Positions 1-6,615 of a stretch of DNA of 12,856 bases are shown here, in pieces. Both the position numbers and the translations under genes were made by a program. Each line of letters starts with the position of its first letter. Position 1 is the stretch's first letter. Below the pieces are notes generated by a model, which did no database searches, was not told the origin of the DNA, and saw only the letters and a program-made list of their open reading frames with translations. The stretch comes from W1P20-047 sp051878795 (GTDB lineage: Bacteria; Actinomycetota; Coriobacteriia; Coriobacteriales; Eggerthellaceae): assembly GCA_051878795.1 (NCBI GenBank), contig JBJEKU010000057.1, forward strand, positions 1-12,856, in the 5' to 3' direction.

Positions 1-80
1 AATATATCGTCAAACAGAATGATCACCCACAGGAGCAGCAAGAAAGATTCCAAGACCGGGGAATTACCTTCCTTATCCAT
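1..80 (-). CDS. Start of a small membrane protein (partial, runs off left edge)
   Basis: An ATG at 80-78 (minus strand) overlaps the TGA stop of the preceding gene as TGATG, a usual arrangement for translational coupling. The 26 visible codons read MDKEGNSPVLESFLLLLWV and continue IILFDDI: a short polar start followed by an uninterrupted hydrophobic run that looks like a first transmembrane helix. There is no strong Shine-Dalgarno of its own, only a GAGAG just before the overlap, so expression probably depends on coupling. Function cannot be told from this fragment. It could be spurious, because only 80 bases are visible. Confidence 0.4.
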   Translation of the reverse strand, partial: MDKEGNSPVLESFLLLLWVIILFDDI

Positions 81-568
81 CACTCTCGAAGTTTCACCAG
101 CTCCAGGCCTTCTTTGCCTGTAATATGCTCGATTGTCACTTCTACGCAACAAGTACGCGAAAGAGCGCCACGTACCTCGCTTTCGACGAAGGCCCCATCG
201 GGGTTGAAGCGCATTCCCAGGACCATGCAGGCATGCAGAATCTCATCAGGATCTTCCAGAAGACGTGCCGTGCCGAAGGCTATGACGCTGCGATATGCGG
301 TCGTGAGCTTTTCGGGCACCAGGTCATTGCGCTCGATCACGCACAGGGAAAGCTTCTGGCATGCACGCAGGGCATCATGCTTATGGCCAGCGAGCGCCCC
401 ATGAAAATAGAGCTTCCCGCTTTCGCAGGCGTAATTCACAGGCACGGCATAGGGAAAACCATCATCCCCCGCAAGTGCGAGAACGCATTCGGTTCCGTTT
501 TCCAGAATCGCCCATGTCTCTTCCTCGGAGAGCGCCTGCTTCTTCCGCCTCATTTCTCGAAAAGCCAT
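80..568 (-). CDS. Pyridoxamine 5'-phosphate oxidase-fold protein, NimA-like
   Basis: The 162-residue product has the split-barrel flavin-binding fold of the PPOX/NimA group. The family pattern is visible in order: the GFPYAVPVNYA strand pair (about residues 37-47), the LYFHGALAGHKHDAL segment (about 53-67), where the His after the aromatic pair and the GHK motif are the usual cofactor-contacting positions, then a V-I-E-R strand. Members bind FMN or similar cofactors; some reduce 5-nitroimidazoles, but many have no known substrate, so resistance should not be assumed. The start at 568 is supported by AGAGGA five bases upstream. The gene follows the acetyltransferase gene by 42 bases on the same strand and overlaps the next gene by one base, suggesting one transcript. 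Confidence 0.85.
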   Translation of the reverse strand: MAFREMRRKKQALSEEETWAILENGTECVLALAGDDGFPYAVPVNYACESGKLYFHGALAGHKHDALRACQKLSLCVIERNDLVPEKLTTAYRSVIAFGTARLLEDPDEILHACMVLGMRFNPDGAFVESEVRGALSRTCCVEVTIEHITGKEGLELVKLRE

Positions 569-610
569 CGATTCCTCTGATTCTCTCTAAGAGCCCGGCA
601 CTCCCCGCGG

Positions 611-1150
611 CTACAGCTGCATTTCATAGACGACGATGGGTAGATCCTTGGGAAGGTCCTCGTCTTCGTAGACCAAATCTGCCACGCCCCTGCACTGGAA
701 ACCCATCTTCTCATACAGGACGCATGCAGGGATGTTGTGTTGGAAGGCATCCAGACGCAAAACCCGGAAACCCCGCCTGCGGGCGTCGTCTATAATCGCC
801 TGCAGGAGGTCACGGCCCAAGCCCCGCCCCTGAAGCGCGGGCTTCGTCGCGAACAGATGAATGCACAAAACTTTGTCGAGGTCGGCCTCAAACACCCACG
901 GCACCTCGTCGTAACCCGTTGCGAACAGGTTGTTCACGATAGATGCCGCAACAACCTCCCCGTCCAACAGCCCCATGTACATGGATCCGTTGCACAATGC
1001 ATCGAAGATCTCCCCATCGCTAGGATGAACCTTCCTGTTCCAATGCACATCGAAAGGAGTGCCGGAATTAGCCTCCACCACTTCGTCATAGAACGCGGAA
1101 AGCGCCTCGAAATCCGACGGCTTTCCCAACCGCACGATCATCTCTTCCAC
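611..1150 (-). CDS. GNAT family N-acetyltransferase
   Basis: The protein transfers an acetyl group from acetyl-CoA to an amine of unknown identity. The GNAT fold is shown by an N-terminal strand-helix (MIVRLGKPSDFEALSAFYDE), the acetyl-CoA pyrophosphate loop QGRGLG preceded by the beta-4 strand VLCIHLFATKPAL, and the C-terminal block NIPACVLYEKMGF with the usual Tyr near the CoA thiol. I chose the GTG at 1150-1148 because GGGAAGGGG lies six bases upstream. The ATG at 1141 is an alternative with little room for a ribosome site, and an in-frame ATG at 1207 would add 19 unconserved residues and has no ribosome site. A possible -10 (TACAAT, minus strand, 1192-1187) downstream of that ATG also argues for the shorter form. 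It heads the minus-strand cluster. Confidence 0.85.
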   Translation of the reverse strand: MEEMIVRLGKPSDFEALSAFYDEVVEANSGTPFDVHWNRKVHPSDGEIFDALCNGSMYMGLLDGEVVAASIVNNLFATGYDEVPWVFEADLDKVLCIHLFATKPALQGRGLGRDLLQAIIDDARRRGFRVLRLDAFQHNIPACVLYEKMGFQCRGVADLVYEDEDLPKDLPIVVYEMQL

Positions 1151-1349
1151 GGGAACCCCTTCCCTCGACGGCTGACGTAAAGCTCGATTGTAACTCACCT
1201 GAAACATCAGCTACGACCATTCGGCGCCCACGGCCTTACCTGAAGGGAAGCGAAGGTCTATAGTTGACTATTGCGCAAAAAACAAACCGTTGCTTTCACC
1301 TAGAAAAAACGAAGAAGCGAACACCCCGAGAGAATACGCGAGGATGCCC

Positions 1350-2204
1350 ATGCCAGTACAGATCATCACCGATTCCGCCTGCGACCTTCCTCAGGATGAA
1401 GCGGAAAGGCTGGGCGTTCAGGTAATCCCGCTCACCACGTGCTTCGGCATGGATGTGTACCGCGACGGCGTCGATTTGACCAACCATGAATTCTTCGAGA
1501 AACTGGAAGCATCGAAAGAGCTGCCCACCACCAGCCAGGCGACCCCCACCGAATATGCCAGCTACTTCAAGCGCGCCATCGATGACGGGAATGAAGTGCT
1601 CTGCATCACCCTTTCCGCCTGCTTTTCCGGCTGCTATCAAAATGCGGTATCCGCGCAGGGGTGCTTCGGAGATAAGGTTTACGTCTTAGACTCCCAAGCC
1701 ATCTGCGTCGAGCAGATGATGGTGGTCAAGCAGGCGGTCCGCATGCGCGACGAAGGCATGAGCGCCCAGGAGATTGCCCAAGGCCTGCGCCGTCTGAAAC
1801 CCCGCCTGCGCCTGTTCACTGTGCTTGATACCCTGGAGTACCTACGTAAAGGCGGCAGGGTATCCTCCCTGGCAGCTGCCGCAGGATCGATGCTGTCCAT
1901 CAAGCCGCTCATTACCGAGATGATGGGCAATGTGAAGGTGATCGGAAAATCCCGCGGCATGAAAAACGGCGCCAAAGCACTCGCTAGGAAGGTAAAGGAA
2001 TGCGGAGGCATCGACTTCGACATGCCCTTCACCTTTGCCTACAGCGGAACCTCCCGCGAGAATCTGGACAAGTTCCTTGACGCACATCCTGAAGTGTTCG
2101 AGGGCATCCCCCGCGAAAACCTGCCAGCCTACTGCGTGGGAAGCATCATCGGCACGCATGTGGGTCCCAACGCCTTCGCTGTCGCCTTCTACGCAAAGCA
2201 GTAG
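1350..2204 (+). CDS. DegV family fatty-acid-binding protein
   Basis: DegV proteins bind a long-chain fatty acid between two alpha/beta domains; some act as FakB-type partners of a fatty acid kinase that passes acyl phosphate to phospholipid synthesis. The 284-residue product has the family marks in order: the opening IITDSACDLP (residues 5-14), PTTSQATP near residue 60 with the Thr-Ser that contacts the lipid carboxylate, the LDTLEYLRKGGRVS signature near 160-175, the SIKPLI segment after it, and the closing IGTHVGPNAFAVAF. No kinase gene (FakA) is nearby, so the FakB role is inference. The start at 1350 has GAGG six bases upstream; an ATG two codons earlier is nearly as good. An in-frame ATG at 1290 would add 20 unconserved residues. 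The gene is monocistronic and ends at a shared hairpin. Confidence 0.92.
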   Translation: MPVQIITDSACDLPQDEAERLGVQVIPLTTCFGMDVYRDGVDLTNHEFFEKLEASKELPTTSQATPTEYASYFKRAIDDGNEVLCITLSACFSGCYQNAVSAQGCFGDKVYVLDSQAICVEQMMVVKQAVRMRDEGMSAQEIAQGLRRLKPRLRLFTVLDTLEYLRKGGRVSSLAAAAGSMLSIKPLITEMMGNVKVIGKSRGMKNGAKALARKVKECGGIDFDMPFTFAYSGTSRENLDKFLDAHPEVFEGIPRENLPAYCVGSIIGTHVGPNAFAVAFYAKQ

Positions 2205-2326
2205 GTAATCCTATCATCGAGCCAGGCATAGGGAAGATCCCTTTACCAAGACCCCCTTCGTCGCATAATCCCTCACGCATAGCCGAAAACCCAATAACCT
2301 AGAGCGAAGCGTCCTGCAATCGACAC
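2205..2326. other. Spacer after degV
   Basis: About 120 bases with no convincing reading frame, promoter or repeat. It leads into the hairpin that separates the two convergent genes. Confidence 0.5.
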
Positions 2327-2377
2327 CCGATAATGGAGAAAGCCGCCGGGCAATCCGGCGGCTTTCTCCATTATCGG
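2327..2377. terminator. Perfect 23-bp hairpin, bidirectional terminator
   Basis: Bases 2327-2349 are an exact inverted copy of 2355-2377, with a five-base loop (GCAAT). The inner part is a GC core (GCCGCCGG / CCGGCGGC) followed in each direction by a TTTCTCC run inside the outer stem, so each strand can form a GC stem plus a short U-rich tail. It lies between the convergent genes ending at 2204 (plus) and 2431 (minus), the usual place for a two-way intrinsic terminator. Confidence 0.85.
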
Positions 2378-2430
2378 CTCATTTCAAGGAACGAAAACCC
2401 TGCATGGCCGAAGATTTTCGCATATGCAGA

Positions 2431-3693
2431 CTAGCAAACGGGAGGAGTGCCCTCTGCGTTACCTGCGATTGCGTCGATCATGACGGCAGCACCCTTAGGC
2501 AGCACGCCGCAACCGACGACCTTGCGTGCGGGGATGCAGCCGGGGAACACCTCGGCATAAGCCTCGTCAACCGCAGCGGCATCGTTGATGTCGGCCAGGA
2601 AGATGTTGACCTTGACGATGTCGTCCATGGAGTGGTCGACGCTCTCGATGATGGCCTTGATGTTCTTCAGGGCCTGGGCAGCCTGCGCCTTAGCGCCTTG
2701 GGCCATCTCGCCGGTCGCAGGATCGATGCCGAACTGGCCGGAGATGTTGTTGTAGTGGGAGAATGCGACGGACTGGGTTGCAGTGCAAGCAGCAGGTGCC
2801 GCATCGGTGTTCGCGGCCTCGATGATCAGGCCGTGACGCGCTTCGATCTCCTGCGGAGGAGTACCGTCGCCGTGGGAGCAAACGGCCTCGATCTGAACCA
2901 GAGCATGTCCGGGCAGGCCGGCTGCAGGGACGATGGTGCGGGCGGGCAGGTAGTTGACCGCGCGTGCGATGCCGGAATCGGGGAAGAAGGTCTTATAGAC
3001 CTCGTTCATCGCGCAAGCGTCGTCCAGGTTCTTCAAGAACACAGTCACCTTGACGATGTCGTCGAAGGGAACATCGATGCTCGCCAGGATGGCCTTGATG
3101 TTCTTCAGGGCCTGGGCGGTCTGCTCCTTAACGCCACCGGGAACCAGACGGCCGGTCACGGGATCGATGCCGGTCTGTGCGGTGATGTTGTTGTAGTGGG
3201 AGAACGCAACGGTCTGGGTGGACAGGGCGCTCTGGGGAGCATTGGCGGTTGCGTTGGTCAACTTGATCAGGTCGCCAGCCTGGGGCTCGTTGGGCTGGGT
3301 GCCCTCACCATTGGTGATCAGAGCCTCGATTGCAACAGCTGCACCCATGGGCAGGGCTGCTACGCCGGCAACGGTCTTTGCGGGTACGTAAGTGGGGAAG
3401 AAGCCGGCAACTACCTCGTCGACGGCATCCATGTCTTCGATGTCAGCCAGGAATACGGACAGACGAACAACATCGGTCATCACATGATCGATGCTTTCGA
3501 CAACAGCCTTGATGTTGCGCATTGCCTGAGCGGCCTGCTCCTTGACGCCGCCTTCAACCATTGCGCCGGTTGCAGGGTCGATACCCAGCTGAGCGGAAAG
3601 GTTGTTGTAGTGAGAGAATGCAACGGTCTGAGAGCACATGGGGCACTTGGGTGCATTCTCGGTATTCCTTGCCACTACCACGTTATCGGCCAT
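2431..3693 (-). CDS. Three RidA domains fused in one chain
   Basis: RidA (YjgF/YER057c/UK114) proteins hydrolyse reactive enamine/imine intermediates released by pyridoxal-phosphate enzymes and normally are about 130-residue homotrimers with active sites between subunits. This 420-residue protein contains three copies: about residues 1-135, 136-285 and 286-420. Each has VAFSHYNN (at 24, 162 and 309), the GIDP-TG turn, a QA-KNIKA-type helix and the PA[RK]-LP segment. The carboxylate-binding Arg (E. coli Arg105) is Lys106 in domain 1 but Arg252 and Arg390 in domains 2 and 3. The late Glu (E. coli Glu120) is Glu123, Glu269 and Asp407. The position aligned with E. coli Tyr17 is Cys, Ser or Ala. 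The start is firm: AAAGGGAGGT seven bases upstream. It is monocistronic. A catalytic or purely binding role cannot be decided from sequence. Confidence 0.9.
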   Translation of the reverse strand: MADNVVVARNTENAPKCPMCSQTVAFSHYNNLSAQLGIDPATGAMVEGGVKEQAAQAMRNIKAVVESIDHVMTDVVRLSVFLADIEDMDAVDEVVAGFFPTYVPAKTVAGVAALPMGAAVAIEALITNGEGTQPNEPQAGDLIKLTNATANAPQSALSTQTVAFSHYNNITAQTGIDPVTGRLVPGGVKEQTAQALKNIKAILASIDVPFDDIVKVTVFLKNLDDACAMNEVYKTFFPDSGIARAVNYLPARTIVPAAGLPGHALVQIEAVCSHGDGTPPQEIEARHGLIIEAANTDAAPAACTATQSVAFSHYNNISGQFGIDPATGEMAQGAKAQAAQALKNIKAIIESVDHSMDDIVKVNIFLADINDAAAVDEAYAEVFPGCIPARKVVGCGVLPKGAAVMIDAIAGNAEGTPPVC

Positions 3694-3728
3694 GACAATT
3701 ACCTCCCTTTGATTCGGGGCTGATACAG

Positions 3729-3751
3729 CACGCGCATTCGTTCTGCGCGTG
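3729..3751. repeat. Inverted repeat in the RidA leader
   Basis: CACGCGCA (3729-3736) is repeated inverted as TGCGCGTG (3744-3751) with a seven-base loop. It would lie in the 5' leader of the RidA mRNA if transcription starts near the candidate -10 at 3764-3759. It could be an RNA hairpin or a repressor site just downstream of the transcription start. Confidence 0.6.
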
Positions 3752-3758
3752 AGCGGTA

Positions 3759-3764
3759 AATATA
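3759..3764 (-). promoter_or_regulatory. Candidate -10 element for the RidA gene
   Basis: The minus strand reads TATATT here, about 66 bases before the start codon. No clear -35 matches at 16-18 bases, so either the promoter needs an activator or the true promoter lies further up in the AT-rich tract. Confidence 0.35.
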
Positions 3765-3813
3765 CCCGAACTCCTTGGCGATAAAGCTTACGTTTCCGTT
3801 ATTGTTCGGTAAA

Positions 3814-3867
3814 ACAGAACTAACTTTGATTATTGATTCACTTACTCGACAGATTCAATTGTTCTGT
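3814..3867. promoter_or_regulatory. Spaced inverted repeat in the AT-rich tract
   Basis: ACAGAAC (3814-3820) and its exact inverse GTTCTGT (3861-3867) are 40 bases apart. Between and beside them are several ATTGATT / TTCAATC-type short repeats. The position, upstream of the RidA candidate -10, fits paired sites for a regulator, perhaps with DNA looping. No regulator gene adjoins it, so this is inference from symmetry alone. Confidence 0.35.
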
Positions 3868-4122
3868 CTATTAACATCCGATATTTTTCAATCAATTTCA
3901 TCAGTTACGATTAGAATTGTCGAAAGCAAGAATCGACTACGCCGGCAACGGTGATTCCATCGAAAAGACCCGACCCCCAGTCGAGTCCCACGATGTGCCC
4001 CCGCCAAGCGCACTTCCAAAGCGACCCGCCTGCAAAGAACCACCCCGAAGACGCACCCGATGCATGAGCGCGGTCGAAATGAAACCACCTTGAACGCAAA
4101 GAAGATTACAGCAAGGCTACCG

Positions 4123-4153
4123 TTGCAGGCTCGTTCGGGCTGCACGCTAGAAT
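4123..4153 (+). promoter_or_regulatory. Candidate promoter of the MATE gene
   Basis: TTGCAG at 4123-4128 and TAGAAT at 4148-4153, with a 19-base spacer, slightly longer than ideal. The -10 is the same TAGAAT, preceded by GC, as the one in front of the gene at 12488. It would give a leader of about 80 bases. Confidence 0.4.
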
Positions 4154-4242
4154 AGTGCCTCGACCCCATCCGTAAGGACCCCGGAGCAACGCCTCATTCG
4201 AACCCGTAGGCAAAACCGACCGGTACATACAGGACACACACC

Positions 4243-5604
4243 ATGAGCATCGATATGTCGCAGCACTTCACCTTCGGAAAGCTGCTTAAATACGTCGCGC
4301 CCTCCATCGGCACGCTGCTTCTGACGAGCGTCTACGGCATCGTGGACGGTCTTTTCGTGTCCAATTTCGCGGGAAAAACCGCCTTTGCGGCTGTGAACTT
4401 CATCATGCCGATCATCATGATCTTGGCCCCGATCGGGTTGATGGTCGGCACCGGCGGCAATGCGGTCGTTTCGAAAACCCGTGGCGAAGGAGATAACCGG
4501 CTTGCGAACAGACAGTTCTCCCTGCTCGTGTACTTCAACCTATTCTGCGGAATCGCCATGGCGCTTCTCGGCTTCCTGCTCATGCCCCACATCGCCCGAG
4601 CCATGGGCGCTACTGGCGAAATGCTCGAGCTCTGCGTGGTCTACGGGCGCATCAGCATGCTGAGCCTGCCCTTCTTCATGATGCAGCTTGCATTCCAAGC
4701 CTTCAGCGCCACCGCAGGCAAACCCAACCTCAGCCTGAAAGTCGCTATCGCGGCAGGCGTGACCAACATCGTCCTCGACTTCATCCTGGTCGGAGCGCTC
4801 CACATGGGCGTGGTCGGAGCGGCGCTTGCAACCGTCGCCTCCGAATACGTGGGTGGAGGCGCATGCCTGATCTATTTCGCACTGCCGAATAAGAGCTATC
4901 TGCGCTTGGGAAAAACCTCGCTCGACTTGAAGACCATCGGCAGGACCTGCATCAACGGTTCTTCGGAGATGATGTCGAATATCGCCCTCTCGATCGTTTC
5001 CGTTGCATACAACCTGCAATTGATGCGCTACATCGGCCCGGACGGCGTTGCGGCATACGGCGTCATCATGTACTGCGGCCTGGTCTTCGGATCCGTTTTC
5101 ATCGGCTACTCGATCGGAAGCGCCCCGCTCATGGCCTTCCAATACGGCGCCCGCAACCATCGCGAGATGCAAAGCCTGCTGAAAAAGGGCCTGGCGATTA
5201 TCGCAATCGGAGGAATCGCCATGTTCGCAGCGGCGGAAGCGGCGGCTCCGGTTATCGCGAGGATCTTTACCTCCTACGACGAAGGGCTCTACCGCCTGAC
5301 CGTTTTCGCATTCCGAGCCTACTCCATCTCGTTTCTGCTCATGGGTTTCAGCATCTGCGCCTCGTCCCTGTTCACCTCGCTGTGCAATGGCAAGGTTTCC
5401 GCGCTCATCAGCTTCCTGCGCACGCTCGTGTTCGAACTGGGTGCGGTGGTGATTTTGCCGGCGCTCCTGGGAGCCAACGGCATCTGGTTCTCCGTTGTGG
5501 TTGCGGAAGTGGTATCCGTCTGTTTGGCCGCGCTCTGCCTTGCGAAGCTCGCACCCCGCTACGGCCTCCTGCAGCAGGGAAAGCCCGAATCCGGCAACGC
5601 ATAA
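4243..5604 (+). CDS. MATE family efflux transporter
   Basis: This 453-residue inner-membrane protein belongs to the MATE group, which exports drugs or metabolites in exchange for Na+ or H+. The length and about twelve hydrophobic helices fit the family. The N-terminal block KLLKYVAPSIGTLLLTSVYG, followed by IVDGLFVSNFAG, is the typical first MATE helix and loop. VGTGGNAVVSKTRGEGD (about residues 68-84) matches the conserved G-GN-----G-G loop after helix 2. The two halves repeat, the second beginning near residue 225 (CINGSSEMMSNIALS). The start has AGGA eight bases upstream. It appears to be alone on its transcript and divergent from the RidA gene. Substrate cannot be read from sequence; sequence style is closest to MepA-like proteins of anaerobes. 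Confidence 0.92.
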   Translation: MSIDMSQHFTFGKLLKYVAPSIGTLLLTSVYGIVDGLFVSNFAGKTAFAAVNFIMPIIMILAPIGLMVGTGGNAVVSKTRGEGDNRLANRQFSLLVYFNLFCGIAMALLGFLLMPHIARAMGATGEMLELCVVYGRISMLSLPFFMMQLAFQAFSATAGKPNLSLKVAIAAGVTNIVLDFILVGALHMGVVGAALATVASEYVGGGACLIYFALPNKSYLRLGKTSLDLKTIGRTCINGSSEMMSNIALSIVSVAYNLQLMRYIGPDGVAAYGVIMYCGLVFGSVFIGYSIGSAPLMAFQYGARNHREMQSLLKKGLAIIAIGGIAMFAAAEAAAPVIARIFTSYDEGLYRLTVFAFRAYSISFLLMGFSICASSLFTSLCNGKVSALISFLRTLVFELGAVVILPALLGANGIWFSVVVAEVVSVCLAALCLAKLAPRYGLLQQGKPESGNA

Positions 5605-5754
5605 GACACCGAACACGCAAACCTCCGAATCCCCAGCATTCCGCAAAGCACTGATTCCCGCAATCCGCACTCGGGAGCATGATTTCCCACAACCTGCACC
5701 CGGGGACACGAAAACTTGGGCTTTTACCAGAACGCCGAAACGGCGGCTGGAACC

Positions 5755-5784
5755 CCGCAGGCGCTTAGATGGCGAGCGCCGCGG
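5755..5784. repeat. Hairpin with one bulge, possible MATE terminator
   Basis: CCGC-A-GGCGCT (5755-5765) pairs with AGCGCC-GCGG (5775-5784), ten base pairs with one bulged A and a nine-base loop. No T run follows, so it is a weak terminator candidate at best. Confidence 0.4.
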
Positions 5785-5808
5785 CCCGGACCCGAAAGCC
5801 GCTCGCAT

Positions 5809-5840
5809 GCCTCCCGCTAACAAACAGTTAACGGGTAGGC
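5809..5840. repeat. Imperfect inverted repeat upstream of the operon promoter
   Basis: GCCT-CCCGCTAAC (5809-5821) and GTTAACGGG-T-AGGC (5827-5840) form an inverted repeat with one mismatch, one bulge and a five-base centre. It ends 18 bases before the -35 of the next promoter, a common place for an activator or second repressor site. It has no T run and is unlikely to be a terminator. Confidence 0.45.
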
Positions 5841-5858
5841 ATATGTCGCGGCAAAACC

Positions 5859-5887
5859 TTGAATACCCGGGAGAATGCGCGCATAAT
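5859..5887 (+). promoter_or_regulatory. Promoter of the ABC/YhgE operon
   Basis: TTGAAT (5859-5864) and CATAAT (5882-5887) are separated by 17 bases, the best sigma-70-type match in the window. The expected transcription start, near 5894, falls inside the palindrome that follows. Confidence 0.7.
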
Positions 5888-5890
5888 CTC

Positions 5891-5914
5891 AAAACTGAAC
5901 GATTGGTCAGTTTT
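5891..5914. promoter_or_regulatory. TetR-type operator palindrome
   Basis: AAAACTGA (5891-5898) and TCAGTTTT (5907-5914) are perfect inverse copies with an eight-base centre (ACGATTGG). The inner halves ACTGAAC and GGTCAGT resemble the paired half-sites common for TetR-family repressors. It starts three bases after the -10, so a bound repressor would block initiation. The TetR gene at 9915 at the end of the same operon is the obvious candidate binder. Confidence 0.7.
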
Positions 5915-5931
5915 AGATTCGGAGGATTTCG

Positions 5932-6615
5932 ATGCCTTCTCTTGATACACGCCCCGAACGGCGAAGCGGAACCTTCATCCAAGCAAGGGGGCTTTCGCTG
6001 GAAACCCCCCTCGGAGTCCCCTTCAGGGACCTGGACCTTTCCATCCCACCGGGAAGCTACGTCGCGGTGACCGGAGACCACGGCTCCGGGAAAACCCCGC
6101 TGCTGCTCACCCTGGCAGGGCGCATGAAACCCACAAGCGGCACCCTATTCGTAGGTGGATACCAAATCCCCCGAGAACACAGGAAGGTTGCCCGAAATGC
6201 GGGAATGGCGCTCTTCGCGGGCTTGAACGACATCGAGTGGAACCTCGACTGCCGCTTGATCATGAAGTCCGAATTGGAGCTCTGGGGCAAACCGCATCGC
6301 AACAGCGATGTGGATGCCTACATGGAGTCATGGGAGTTGGGGCATATCACGGACACGAAGGTCAAGAAACTCACCCAGGTAGACTACGACCGCTTCGGAA
6401 TCGCGCTCGCCATGGTGAACGACCCCGACATGCTGGTGGTCGATGATATCGAGCGGCAATTGCGCGCCGAGGACACCCACCGCATCGCCGACGAGCTGAG
6501 GGCGCTCGCCCACGAGAAGGGCAAAACGGTGATCGTCGCCGTCACCGAACCCGCATCTGCCGGCGACAGCGATTTCACCATCGAGTTGGAATGGAGTGAA
6601 GAAGATGGCATTTAA
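5932..6615 (+). CDS. ABC-type ATPase with degenerate motifs
   Basis: This 227-residue protein has the fold of an ABC transporter ATP-binding subunit and should sit on the inner face of the membrane with the YhgE/Pip protein. Walker A is intact (GDHGSGKT, residues 48-55). The rest departs from the family: at the Q-loop position I read ALFAGLND (93-100) without a Gln; the LSGGQ signature is replaced by LTQVD (147-151); Walker B MLVVDDIE (167-174) has Asp172 where the catalytic Glu belongs; the switch His position reads VTEP with Glu206. It probably binds nucleotide but may hydrolyse it poorly or not at all. GGAGG lies six bases from the start. It is first in the operon, and its last 11 bases overlap the YhgE/Pip start. 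Confidence 0.85.
   Translation: MPSLDTRPERRSGTFIQARGLSLETPLGVPFRDLDLSIPPGSYVAVTGDHGSGKTPLLLTLAGRMKPTSGTLFVGGYQIPREHRKVARNAGMALFAGLNDIEWNLDCRLIMKSELELWGKPHRNSDVDAYMESWELGHITDTKVKKLTQVDYDRFGIALAMVNDPDMLVVDDIERQLRAEDTHRIADELRALAHEKGKTVIVAVTEPASAGDSDFTIELEWSEEDGI

Larger units (their letters stand above)
3694..4242. other. 549-bp divergent regulatory region
   Basis: This region separates the triple-RidA gene from the MATE gene. The part nearest RidA (about 3780-3905) is much richer in A+T than its surroundings and holds inverted repeats listed separately. The rest (3906-4242) is GC-rich. A minus-strand frame at 4169-3888 has no recognisable family, no ribosome site and unusual composition, so I do not call it. 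Its length for a gap between two ordinary genes is somewhat unusual. Confidence 0.5.
5605..5858. other. Spacer between MATE and the ABC/YhgE operon
   Basis: No gene is supported here. Its content is two imperfect hairpins (5755-5784 and 5809-5840, listed separately). There is no T-tract terminator directly after the MATE stop codon. Confidence 0.5.

Noticed and set aside
1151..1207. Longer start for the acetyltransferase at 1207
   Set aside because: No ribosome site, the added residues are not part of the GNAT fold, and a possible -10 lies inside.
1260..1271. Short inverted repeat ATAGT-TG-ACTAT upstream of degV
   Set aside because: Five-base arms are expected by chance, and no promoter pair is visible around it.
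2404..3723. 439-residue plus-strand frame opposite the triple-RidA gene
   Set aside because: It mirrors a clearly conserved minus-strand gene with a strong ribosome site; its own product is low-complexity with no known family.
3888..4169. 93-residue minus-strand frame in the RidA/MATE gap
   Set aside because: No ribosome site, no family resemblance, Arg/Cys-rich composition typical of chance frames; would place a gene over the MATE promoter.
4540..6081. 513-residue minus-strand frame across the MATE gene and the next promoter
   Set aside because: It is antisense to a clear MATE gene, rich in Arg/Gly/His with no domains, and would run through the operon promoter and operator.
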